A stretch of 47,763 nt of DNA, from contig DAOUZE010000002.1 in NCBI GenBank assembly GCA_030665765.1, positions 1 through 47,763 of the forward strand, written 5' to 3'. The position numbers and the translations under genes were made by a program. Positions 20,883 through 29,874 of the stretch are shown one piece after another. Source of the DNA: Filomicrobium sp. GTDB taxonomy: Bacteria; Pseudomonadota; Alphaproteobacteria; Rhizobiales; Hyphomicrobiaceae. The notes beneath the pieces were generated by a model. It searched no databases and was not told the origin of the DNA. It worked only from the letters and a program-made list of their open reading frames with translations. Numbering within the stretch: position 1 is the stretch's first letter; each line of letters begins with the position of its first letter.

Positions 20883-22409
20883 ATGAGCGAAATTTTGCCT
20901 CCGCCGCTCTACACGCTTAACAACACCCGCTTCTGCTCCAGGAAGCAGGTTGGTGATACAGCTTGGTTTAAGGTCGGCATCTGCGCCATTGCGCTCTGCT
21001 TTGTGATGCCAGTTCAGGAACTTCGCGCGCAGCCCAGCCCGCCGGCACAACAATCTAAAATCTCCGAAGGACAGGCGGTCCAACCCAAGAAGCAAGCTGC
21101 TGAGGTGCAGCGGCCCGATGCAGACACAGAACGCCCTGCAACAGCGATCGGCGTCACATCCGATGGCGCCCAAGATAAGAGTGCCGCGGAGCTCGACGAA
21201 GAGCCAAACGTCGAATCTGCCGTAACCACTCAGGACGGCTCTGAGCAACAGGCTCACCAGCCCGATAGAACTGTTGAACCCACGGCGGATACGCCATCCG
21301 AAGTAATAACCACGAAAGAGCCTGCCGCCAGCGAGCCAGAACCAAACAAGCTCAATGTTGCGATCTGGTCCGGCGCTTACGGTGCCGCTCAAAGGGAGGT
21401 GGTGATCAATCGCTTCAAGGAGAAGCGGGACATCGACGTCGATGTAACCGTCCGGACGAATGGGGCGCCGATTGACCTTGGCGAAGGGAAGCCAGGTGTT
21501 TCGCTCGACGCCGGGGAGTTTTCCGCTGTCGAGATCGACGCAGGATGCAGTGCCGGTCAACTTGTAAAAATCGCGTCGGGCGAACACGCGCATGCTGTGA
21601 CCGGCAGCGATGGGGCCAGAGCGGATTTCCTGCCGGGTAGCCTGAAACCTTGCGGAATTGGTACGTTCGCCTGGTCGCATGTGATCGCAATCAACCGCAA
21701 GGCGTTCAAAAAGCAGAAGCCTCAGAGGCTCGTTGATCTCTTCGACGCAAAACGGTTTCCCGGCAAACGCGCCTTGATCAAAGATCCACGTTTTTTACTT
21801 GAAACCGCGCTGATGGCGGATGGGGTTTTGCCTGGTGAAGTTTACGGGCTTCTTGCGACGACCGGTGGGCAGGACCGCGCTTTTGCAAGACTCGACCAGA
21901 TCAAGAAACAGATAATCTGGGTTGATTCAAGCAAGGCTGCGATCAAAGCGCTCGGATCTGGTGATGCAGCTATAGCGCAAACCTTTAGCGGACGCGCGTT
22001 CTTTTCCGTCGCGCGCGGTTTGCCGCTCGATATTATCTGGGACGGCCAAATCTATTCGATGACCTACTGGGCGATCCCTACGAAAAGCACGCGACAGGAT
22101 CTTGCTCTGGAATTCTTACGGTTCGCGACCGAGCCGCAGCAGATGGCGGCCATCGCACAGCGCTTTCCGTATGGCCCCACGCGGACCTCGGCATTGGCGT
22201 TGACCAAGCGACACATGACGGCCGGTCTCGACCTCGGCGCCTTCCTACCGACAGCTCCAGAAAATCTCACCACCGCGCTTGAACATAGCGAAACCTGGTG
22301 GCGGGACAACCGCGATAATGTTGAGGCGCGTTTCATGGAGTGGCTCTCCGGGGTGGAAGCAGCGAAGGTCGATGAAGCACAAAAAGCGACGCCCGCGAAA
22401 GCCGAGTAA
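20883..22409 (+). CDS. Extracellular solute-binding protein (PotD/Fe(III)-type family)
   Basis: Internal ATG in ORF 20835..22409; signal segment FKVGICAIALCFVMPVQELRA, Pro/Glu/Ala-rich linker, NVAIWSGAYGAAQREVVINRFKEKRDIDVDV...PIDLAL-type SBP fold. Confidence 0.78.
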   Translation: MSEILPPPLYTLNNTRFCSRKQVGDTAWFKVGICAIALCFVMPVQELRAQPSPPAQQSKISEGQAVQPKKQAAEVQRPDADTERPATAIGVTSDGAQDKSAAELDEEPNVESAVTTQDGSEQQAHQPDRTVEPTADTPSEVITTKEPAASEPEPNKLNVAIWSGAYGAAQREVVINRFKEKRDIDVDVTVRTNGAPIDLGEGKPGVSLDAGEFSAVEIDAGCSAGQLVKIASGEHAHAVTGSDGARADFLPGSLKPCGIGTFAWSHVIAINRKAFKKQKPQRLVDLFDAKRFPGKRALIKDPRFLLETALMADGVLPGEVYGLLATTGGQDRAFARLDQIKKQIIWVDSSKAAIKALGSGDAAIAQTFSGRAFFSVARGLPLDIIWDGQIYSMTYWAIPTKSTRQDLALEFLRFATEPQQMAAIAQRFPYGPTRTSALALTKRHMTAGLDLGAFLPTAPENLTTALEHSETWWRDNRDNVEARFMEWLSGVEAAKVDEAQKATPAKAE

Positions 22410-22430
22410 TTCAATCATCAGTCGACAGGG

Positions 22431-22468
22431 CCAGGGAGTGCGAGGGCATGCTCCCTGGTCTTTTTTTC
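22431..22468 (+). terminator. Rho-independent terminator
   Basis: CCAGGGAGTGCGAGGGCATGCTCCCTGG followed by TCTTTTTTT. Confidence 0.75.
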
Positions 22469-22495
22469 GTGGATCGCTATTAAGAGGACACCTGG

Positions 22496-23275
22496 TCACC
22501 ACGTCCGGCGCGGGCCAACATCGATGTGGAACAAGCCACCGCCGTAGTGCTTGTAGCCGCCCACCGAACCGTGGCTCTTCAGGTAGGCGTAGGCAGCGCG
22601 ATGATTGGCGTGCACGCGAAAATCAACCGCACTGCCCGACAGATGCTGTGACCGCTTCGCACCACCTGCTCTGGCATTACGCTTCTTGCTGCGGCAGGTC
22701 GAGGATACTGTCACAGGCCCGAATTTGGAGGCAACCTGATAGACGATCGATTTCAACGTGCCATTCAAGCAGTCAGCCGAGGCAACCCATCGGACACCGC
22801 CGCCGGAAAGGCTCTTGCGGCTTTTGGGCTTATATGACGGCGATAGAGACGCAACCTTTTTGTATTTCGTTTTGTAGGCATACCGCTTCGACGACTTGGA
22901 GCGCTTGGACTTGCGGTATTTTACGGTTTTTCCGCTATAGCGCTTTTTGCCGGAGCAACGACGTTTTCCGTTACGACATCTCTTGTACGACTTTTTTTTA
23001 CGCCATTTCTGATAGGTCTTTTTCGCTGATCGCCTGTATGTTTTTCGCGTTTTATAGGCCTGCAGCTTCTCAGCGCGGCGATTCCGATAGCCTTCGTAGC
23101 GGCCCGCCAGCTTCGACTGCATTCCTGTGTAGCCAGCTTGCGCTTGCCCAGCATCTCCCCCGAAGGGAATGCCAGCGAACAGCATCGCCGCCGTTATAAT
23201 GCTCAGAAACGCAAGAACTTTCTTTGTGAACGGACGCCGAGTGGGCGTTCCGCTGGGCTGTCGCAATGTGCTCAT
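22496..23275 (-). CDS. Secreted M15/YcbK-like peptidase-family protein with very basic linker
   Basis: ORF 259 aa; signal peptide; C-terminal TVSSTCRSKKRNARAGGAKRSQHLSGSAVDFRV...GGYKHYGGGLFHIDVGPRRTW; Lys/Arg/Tyr-rich linker. Confidence 0.75.
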   Translation of the reverse strand: MSTLRQPSGTPTRRPFTKKVLAFLSIITAAMLFAGIPFGGDAGQAQAGYTGMQSKLAGRYEGYRNRRAEKLQAYKTRKTYRRSAKKTYQKWRKKKSYKRCRNGKRRCSGKKRYSGKTVKYRKSKRSKSSKRYAYKTKYKKVASLSPSYKPKSRKSLSGGGVRWVASADCLNGTLKSIVYQVASKFGPVTVSSTCRSKKRNARAGGAKRSQHLSGSAVDFRVHANHRAAYAYLKSHGSVGGYKHYGGGLFHIDVGPRRTW

Positions 23276-23648
23276 TTACTTTCCCTCAAAAGCCGCGGCG
23301 CGATAGTTGATTATTCGTGGCACTCCGCCGCATCATTTCAAACGCCGCGAAATAGAATTCCTCTCGCATTTTTTTTATGGGGTGCGCAAAGAAAAAATTG
23401 AACCAAACTGTTGATATTGAGTATGGTTAACGGCATAGATTTTTTCTATGCCCCAATGTCCAGCGCGGGGGTAGTGACTTAAACGAATTTGTCGCAGCCA
23501 AAGAATTCCGCACTCAATCCCGAAAGCTATTTCCGAGTTATTGCAATTATTCCGGCTAATTGGGGTCAGGGGGGTGACACGTTGCGCGCTCACGCAACTT
23601 GTGCGGACACAGAACATTAGGTGGTGCAAACAGGCGTGATGGACGGGC

Positions 23649-25691
23649 TTATAACGGACGTCGCCAAGTGGAAGGCGACAGAACGGCGGCCACGAGCGTC
23701 ACGACGATACCTAGCGGGCCGCCAATTGCAGCGCCCGCGCGCCCGTCGATCCCGAACCAATTCGCCAGCTCGGGGCCAAGTTCAAGTGCGTTTCGACATG
23801 CCTGCGGACTTTCGGCGGTCTCAGAGGCGCAAGTCTGAAGAAGCTCTCGCAACTCATCCAGGAGCCATGGCGGCGCATCGGAGACCGACGCCCAAGACAG
23901 AGCGAACTGCGGAGCGAATATGCCGGTTGTCCCGACGACGTAATAGAGACAGGCCGCAAGTCCGGTGAGTCCACCCAGCGCCAGCGCGACGCCGCTGATC
24001 CGTGGCATCAACGCTGCCAGCAGCAGCATCGGAAACAATGATGCGCCTAACACCGCGAAGGCCCAATAGAGCCGATTGACTGGCGACTCACCCAGCAGGA
24101 CGACGATCACGGTAGCTGCGGTCGCGAAAGCAATCGTCAAGAGAATGCGCAGCACCATGGAAGGCGGGGCTCTGACTTGATCGGCGTTAGAATTTCGCAA
24201 CCCGCCGGTCGAGACTTCCACCGTCATACGCAAAGTGGCCGCCGAGGCAAGAACTGCAAACAGCCCGATCAGTGCCGCAAATGCCGAGGGCTTGGGCTCA
24301 CTGAAGCCGGCAAAGGCCGGCATTAAGAGAACGACGGCGCCCGGATTAATCGCAAGATCGACGATGCGCAAGCGGCCTGTAGTATCGCCGCAGGCAGCGG
24401 GCATCTCCTTGGATGCCGCCGTTACATTTTCCGCGTCGGGCGCTATGTCGCTAGGCGCTTGTGCCCGGCAAACCCTCATATATCCGGCTTTCTGAGCTTG
24501 TTGCAGCCATGTCGGTTGCTCCTTAACCTGAAGCCCGGCGGCGACCTTCTGGTATAGCTCAAGCTTTGTGAAGACAGCGGCGGCAGGCAATGCTGTCAGT
24601 ATTATGGCCGCCACGACAAGCCCGAAAGCGGCCTTGTGTCGCGATGGAAACGCATCGCGCGACGAGGTAGCCTCGTTAGACGGGTCCGCGGCAGCGGTTC
24701 TACGCCGCCACAGCATGTGGGGAAGGACCGCCGCTCCCAGAAGCATACTCAATGTGAGCACGACGAAGTTGAGTTGCGAAACTTGAACGAATGGCCTTGC
24801 AAAGGGCGGCATACTTAGCGGATCGCCCAATCCCTCAACAAGCAGCGCCCGTTCCGTCAGGGTCAACTCGCTGAGAGCCGGGCCGTAAGCCAATTGCGGA
24901 ACGAAACCGACAGGCAGTTTGCCGGAGACCCCCCACACCAGGGTCCAGATTACCGATGCGAGTCCTACCAGCGCAGCAGCCAGCAGGGCGTGCCAGAACC
25001 GACGTCCCGGAATGAACGATAGAAACACCGCCAGCACGGACACGCCGCCGATGACGGCCGGGGTCTGCCAGCCTTGCTTACTGGCGGCCACCGACACGGC
25101 AAGACCAGCGACTTCCATTTCGATGGAGACCAAGATGAGGAGACCAGCAGCCATTCCTAGACCCGCCGCGGCCGCAGTGAAGGCGCTGCCGGTAACGCGG
25201 CCAAGAAGATCATCGACGTGGAGAGCACCGGCCCGGTCGAGAGCTGGAGCGATGAACACCAGCGAGACAAGAAGGCCGGCGCTGAGCCCAAGATAGAGCG
25301 GCAGCCCATCGTGGCCGTAGACAAACAAGGCGCCCGTCAAGGTCAAGACGGTCCCGGCTGTCAGCCAGCTTCCGCAGGCCGTGAGTGAGGCAAGGAACGC
25401 GCTTAATCTTTGCCCTCGAGCGGTACGGTTCCAGGGACCAGAGAGCCAGAGCCCAAGTAGCGCGACCAGAAGCAGACCGCCTTGAGCGGCTAGGTAATAG
25501 CCAAGCGGAAGACCGCCAATGCCTAGCCCGTTGAGAGTCGGCGCTGCAAGCGGCAACAGAAGGGTGAGAAAAGCGGCACAGACAATCGTGAAGGCCGCAG
25601 CCCACGGCCTTGGCCGAATGGGTCGATGCGGTGTCGCGGCCACCACGCTCTCGGCGCCGTTTTCGACAGACGAGCCGTGCGTCATCCTCAC
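23649..25691 (-). CDS. Sodium:solute symporter family protein (VC_2705-like)
   Basis: ORF 680 aa, many TM helices; LSAFLASLTACGSWLTAGTVLTLTGALFVYGHDGLPLYLGLSAGLLVSLVFIAP. Confidence 0.75.
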   Translation of the reverse strand: MRMTHGSSVENGAESVVAATPHRPIRPRPWAAAFTIVCAAFLTLLLPLAAPTLNGLGIGGLPLGYYLAAQGGLLLVALLGLWLSGPWNRTARGQRLSAFLASLTACGSWLTAGTVLTLTGALFVYGHDGLPLYLGLSAGLLVSLVFIAPALDRAGALHVDDLLGRVTGSAFTAAAAGLGMAAGLLILVSIEMEVAGLAVSVAASKQGWQTPAVIGGVSVLAVFLSFIPGRRFWHALLAAALVGLASVIWTLVWGVSGKLPVGFVPQLAYGPALSELTLTERALLVEGLGDPLSMPPFARPFVQVSQLNFVVLTLSMLLGAAVLPHMLWRRRTAAADPSNEATSSRDAFPSRHKAAFGLVVAAIILTALPAAAVFTKLELYQKVAAGLQVKEQPTWLQQAQKAGYMRVCRAQAPSDIAPDAENVTAASKEMPAACGDTTGRLRIVDLAINPGAVVLLMPAFAGFSEPKPSAFAALIGLFAVLASAATLRMTVEVSTGGLRNSNADQVRAPPSMVLRILLTIAFATAATVIVVLLGESPVNRLYWAFAVLGASLFPMLLLAALMPRISGVALALGGLTGLAACLYYVVGTTGIFAPQFALSWASVSDAPPWLLDELRELLQTCASETAESPQACRNALELGPELANWFGIDGRAGAAIGGPLGIVVTLVAAVLSPSTWRRPL

Positions 25692-25826
25692 TCACTCCGG
25701 AGACGTTTCCAGCTAGCTGCTGGCGGCCTTGCTGGGTCATTTACCGCTGCGGCTGCTGGATGTCGATGAAACGTTGGAATTGGATTGGTAACATTGCCGA
25801 ACAATGTGGCCGGCCGGCGTCCCGCG

Positions 25827-26621
25827 CTAACGGAATGCCGCGTGTAAGAGATCGTCCCGGATTGCCCGCACCTGCGCCTTGGCTGCGTCGGTCAACAAAC
25901 GGACGTCATTTTGCAAAGTGCACATGCCGAATCCCTCGGCAAAACGTTTCTTGGCCGTTTCGGGACCGTCCGTATGGATTGCCGCGAAGCGATTGTGTTG
26001 CTGCGCCGCCGAGAGCGCCGAGCTGATCGCTGCAACAACGGTGGGATCACTTGGCGCCATAGATGGGGGAGCCCCGAAAGCCAGCGAGAGGTCGCCCGGG
26101 CCGACATAGATACCATCCAGCCCAGGGACTGACAGGATCGCATCCAAATTCTGCATACCCTCACGGGTCTCGATCATGGCCAACAATATTAACTCGGCGT
26201 CGGCGGCTGCGGCGTAGTCTCCGCTTGATCCAGCATCGGAGTATAAAGTGGCCCGATTGGGACCGAATGATCGCATCCCTCGTGGGGGATAACGACAGGC
26301 AGCGACAAACGCCTCTGCCGATTCTGCAGAGTTGACCATCGGGCAAATCAACCCGTAGGCACCGGCATCGAGGAGCTTCATCATCAAGCCGGGATCGTGC
26401 CAGGGAACCCGTGCTAAGGGGATTGTCTGCGTCGAGGAAATGGCTTGTAGCATCGCGAATGCGGTCTCGTAAGACATGGCGCCGTGCTGGAGATCAATCG
26501 TCAGGCTGTCGTAGCTCTGATGGGCCATGATTTCTGCGGCATAAGAGCACGGAATTGAACACCAACCATTGATCACAGGCGGCCCCTGCTCCAGGAGAGT
26601 TCGCAAGATGTTTTTGCGCAT
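25827..26621 (-). CDS. HpcH/HpaI aldolase family protein
   Basis: ORF 264 aa; EIMAHQSYDSLTIDLQHGAMSYETAFAMLQAI, CPMVNSAESAEAFVAACRYPPRGMRSFGP, LLAMIETREGMQNLDAILSVPGLDGIYVGPGDLS. Confidence 0.9.
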   Translation of the reverse strand: MRKNILRTLLEQGPPVINGWCSIPCSYAAEIMAHQSYDSLTIDLQHGAMSYETAFAMLQAISSTQTIPLARVPWHDPGLMMKLLDAGAYGLICPMVNSAESAEAFVAACRYPPRGMRSFGPNRATLYSDAGSSGDYAAAADAELILLAMIETREGMQNLDAILSVPGLDGIYVGPGDLSLAFGAPPSMAPSDPTVVAAISSALSAAQQHNRFAAIHTDGPETAKKRFAEGFGMCTLQNDVRLLTDAAKAQVRAIRDDLLHAAFR

Positions 26622-27017
26622 CGTTTACCCTGATCTTTCCTTCCGAACGCGGAACAGTCAGTCCCAAGAATGCCTGGAGAAGGAATGCTTCGCATTAGCG
26701 AACGGCCTTTCCAGGGCGCATCGTCCTCATGTACACAATCGGAAGCATTACTCACTTTTTCCTGACATGGCGCAATTATCGTCCTCCGAATTCAACCTCA
26801 GAACCTATTATTTTGCTCAATGTAGACAAGCTTTCATAAAGTGCGCTGCAAAATTTATTGTTGCGCCGCGGTGCAAGTCGCTAGGAATGGGTGTACACTA
26901 TCTCCTGAAGACGTTTGCATAACTGAGGGCCTGTGGCCAAGCACAGCTCATACAAAACGAGGCTGGCTAACCCAGTCACAATTACGTTGTACAAGCGTGG
27001 GCCACCTTTCGATTGGA

Positions 27018-27947
27018 ATGGGAATGGCAAAACACTCTAATGGCATCCCGAGCGAAGCACGGCGGGGGTCCGAACCGGCTGATGAAGCCTATCTGCGACT
27101 CGTTGGAGAGCGCGTTCGATTGATGCGTCTGCAGATGGGCATGTCGCGCAAGGCGCTGTCACATACTTCCGGCGTATCGGAGAGGTATCTCGCTGAACTC
27201 GAGAGGGGTTCGGGCAACGCTTCGCTGTTGGTATTGAGAAGCATCGCCGACGCTCTCGGAACTCGCGTGCACGACCTGACCATCGAGGATGATGATCGAC
27301 CGATCGACAAGACACTGGCCATCCATCACTTGGAGAAACTCGGCGCAGCGCAAGCTGCGGAGGCGCGCCAGCTGCTCGTCGACCGGTTTGGACGCAAGCC
27401 GCCTTCCCGTGTCGCGCGTATTGCGCTTGTCGGGATGCGTGGCGCTGGCAAAGCAACATTGGGTGGCGCGCTGGCACAGGCTCTATCGTTGCCCTGCGTC
27501 GACTTGGATCGCGAGGTCGAGCGCGCTAGCGGCATCGAAGTGTCGGAAGTGTTCTCGGTTCATGGTGAAGAAGTCTACCAACGGCTGCAGCACGAATGCC
27601 TGAGCAACGTTCTGAACAGCCTGCCGCGCGGTGTCATCACGACGGGAGGTGGGATCGTCCGGTCGAAGACCACCTATGATCTCTTGCTGGCTGGATGCTT
27701 TGTCGTTTGGGTGCGCGCGTCGCTCGATGAGATCCATCGCGGCTGGGGTGAGGAAACCTTCGACGGTGACGATGCCTACGCGGCAGAAGTGCACCCCAAG
27801 CTTGAAGCAGCACTGGCTGAAAGAGTGCCGCTCTACGAGATGGCAGACGCTGTTGCCGACACCACGGGGCGGACCGTCGAACAAGCAGTTAACGAGGTCC
27901 TCAAGCTGATCGAAGAACGTGCGGTGCGGCCGGGCCGAGCCGCATAG
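27018..27947 (+). CDS. BoxR/BzdR-type regulator: XRE HTH fused to shikimate kinase-like domain
   Basis: ATG at 27018 or 27024 within ORF 26841..27947; HTH GERVRLMRLQMGMSRKALSHTSGVSERYLAELERGSGNASL; kinase-like RIALVGMRGAGKATLGGALAQALSLPCVDLDREVERASG. Confidence 0.85.
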   Translation: MGMAKHSNGIPSEARRGSEPADEAYLRLVGERVRLMRLQMGMSRKALSHTSGVSERYLAELERGSGNASLLVLRSIADALGTRVHDLTIEDDDRPIDKTLAIHHLEKLGAAQAAEARQLLVDRFGRKPPSRVARIALVGMRGAGKATLGGALAQALSLPCVDLDREVERASGIEVSEVFSVHGEEVYQRLQHECLSNVLNSLPRGVITTGGGIVRSKTTYDLLLAGCFVVWVRASLDEIHRGWGEETFDGDDAYAAEVHPKLEAALAERVPLYEMADAVADTTGRTVEQAVNEVLKLIEERAVRPGRAA

Positions 27948-28134
27948 AACTCGTTCGAGCCGTCATCAAGCTAACTGGCTGGTCGCGCACTTTACCCTCC
28001 ACACTGGTTTAGGGAGTAGTCGCATGCGATCGACGCCTCCGCCGCGCGTTTATCAAAATCGCGCACGTTCTCCTTGAAACAATAGCTCAGATCGCGCCTG
28101 AAACCGAACGCTTTGTCGCTAGATGGAAAATGCC

Positions 28135-28773
28135 CTAGGACGTCAGACGGCGGCATTCCTCGTCGCCCGGAAGCGGGTCGCAACCTAGGTTTTTCACACA
28201 GGTCTCTAGTGCGCTGCGGAGTTTTTCTGAAAAGATCCCGCTCAGCACTCCATTGTAGAGACCGTGCGCTTGCAGTCCACATTGATAGAGCTTGACCATG
28301 CGGGCTTTGCCGTAACGCATCGCCGAAGTGTAATCCTTAAGAGCACCAAGCTGATCGCCTAGCGCTTGACGGACGTGCGCGCGTGTGTCGAGGGCGTGAG
28401 GGCTGTTGGGTGAAAGTTGAAGGGCGCGCGCCACATCGGGCTTGGCTTTTTCGTACAGACCGGATTTGTAATAGGCCCAAGCCCGGTTATTGAGCGCTAC
28501 TGCAAAATCCGGCGAGATATCGATGGCGCGATCATAGTCGGGAATTGCCAGCTCGTAGCGTCCCTGTAATGAATACGCGAGCGCACGCATCGCGAAGGCG
28601 TAGCTCTTTTCAAGCGGCGGAAGCGGCAACTCCAATAGGCGCGAGCAGGCATCAATGCGATTGCCGCCGTTCGGACCAAAGCAATCTTGCTGCGTATCGG
28701 CAGCCCCCGGCGCCGTCAGAGCCATTGAAGCCGCCGCTAAAAGTGCGCCTAGCCTTAAACCCAGCTTTTTCAT
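28135..28773 (-). CDS. Tetratricopeptide repeat protein, secreted
   Basis: Internal ATG: MKKLGLRLGALLAAASMALTAPGAADTQQDCFG; TPR units GRYELAIPDYDRAIDISPDFAVALNNRAWAYYKSGLYEKAKPDVARALQLSPNSPHALDTRAHVRQALG. Ends with TAG. Confidence 0.8.
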   Translation of the reverse strand: MKKLGLRLGALLAAASMALTAPGAADTQQDCFGPNGGNRIDACSRLLELPLPPLEKSYAFAMRALAYSLQGRYELAIPDYDRAIDISPDFAVALNNRAWAYYKSGLYEKAKPDVARALQLSPNSPHALDTRAHVRQALGDQLGALKDYTSAMRYGKARMVKLYQCGLQAHGLYNGVLSGIFSEKLRSALETCVKNLGCDPLPGDEECRRLTS

Positions 28774-29342
28774 ATTGCTCAAAGGCAGCACTCCCCACCC
28801 CAGACACCATTGTATTCGGATCTTGGCTTGATGGTTTTGACCAACATCGGACCAATCTCGGGGACCTAATATATATGCCAAAAAAGCCTGAATCACTGAC
28901 GTGTTTAGCCCTGATGTCCAAGTTTTGAGCTTGGTCAACCCAATCGCCCTAACGGACAGAAAGGCCTCTTCTATAACGTGACCCTGCATCGTGACAGGAC
29001 AAAGACCTTAGCATACGATCCAGGCGGAAACGCATATTACGTCGGGACCGATGAAAAAGATGCCAACCCCGATGTCTCACTTTTACTCGCGCTTGGTCAG
29101 CGAATGCTCAAGTTAAGCGGTAGCGGCTTCAGCCCTGCCGCTGGAGAACGAAGCCAGACACAAACGGGCACGGCACTTGCTCTATCACATGAACGAATCC
29201 TGAGTTGCCCATTCAGATTGCACTCATTTCGATTGTGGCACTCGATTGCTCAAGCCATGATGCCAAGAAGACACTTGTCCTACGGAATGATCCTGATCTC
29301 AACCGGACGTTCCAACTTTTGCATTAAATTTGGAGAGCTCTC

Positions 29343-29675
29343 GTGCTCGTCGCTAACGTCGGAAGATTTTTCACCGCCAGTATCTTTAGCGCTGTAGCGG
29401 CGTCTGCCTTCCTCGTGATGCCAGCGCCAACTGAATTTGACCGCGCGCAGGCCTTCGACTGTGCCCATGGCCCTCACAACTATCGCGTACGCGGGGTGGC
29501 GGACTAGGATGTCCTCAATATTCGCAGCCAGCCCTCCTCACGTTCTAGAGTTGTCGGACGCATCGGACCAGACGGCTTAGGAATACACTGCCTTGGTCCA
29601 TGCAAACGGAGTTGGTGCCTGGTGAGCTGGCGCGGCGGCGTCGGCTGGACCAATATGAAGTACCTTGGCGAGTAA
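29343..29675 (+). pseudogene. Bacterial SH3-domain protein with one in-frame TAG
   Basis: GTG start: VLVANVGRFFTASIFSAVAASAFLVMPAPTEFDRAQAFDCAHGPHNYRVRGVAD*DVLNIRSQPSSRSRVVGRIGPDGLGIHCLGPCKRSWCLVSWRGGVGWTNMKYLGE-TAA; TAG at 29505-29507; the SH3 domain continues in the same frame after it. Confidence 0.75.
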
Positions 29676-29874
29676 TAGCTCGACAGCGGAGGCCGCTTCT
29701 CGCACGAGAAGAGGGGCGACCTCTGGTCATGCGTTCTTGTGGTGGTGTATGGAACCGCGCGGTCAATGAGGGCTCTGATAAGCAAGGCAAGTTTGCCTAA
29801 TTGCGACGGTCATTAACCGGTTAACGAAGCCCCCGCCGGGGTCGGCCAGGCTTAACCCTTCAAAACGTACCGGT

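Noticed and set aside
20802-21680. 292-aa minus-strand ORF
   Set aside because: Mirror ORF opposite the well-supported solute-binding protein; composition looks like antisense coding, no recognisable domain.
26841-26880. TGCA pairs upstream of the BoxR-like gene as BzdR/BoxR operators
   Set aside because: TGCA at 26847 and 26872 are spaced ~25 bp apart and do not give the close TGCA-N6-TGCA arrangement I associate with BzdR; too weak to call.
28978-29397. 139-aa plus-strand ORF
   Set aside because: No domain; overlaps the start of the SH3 frame; likely chance ORF.
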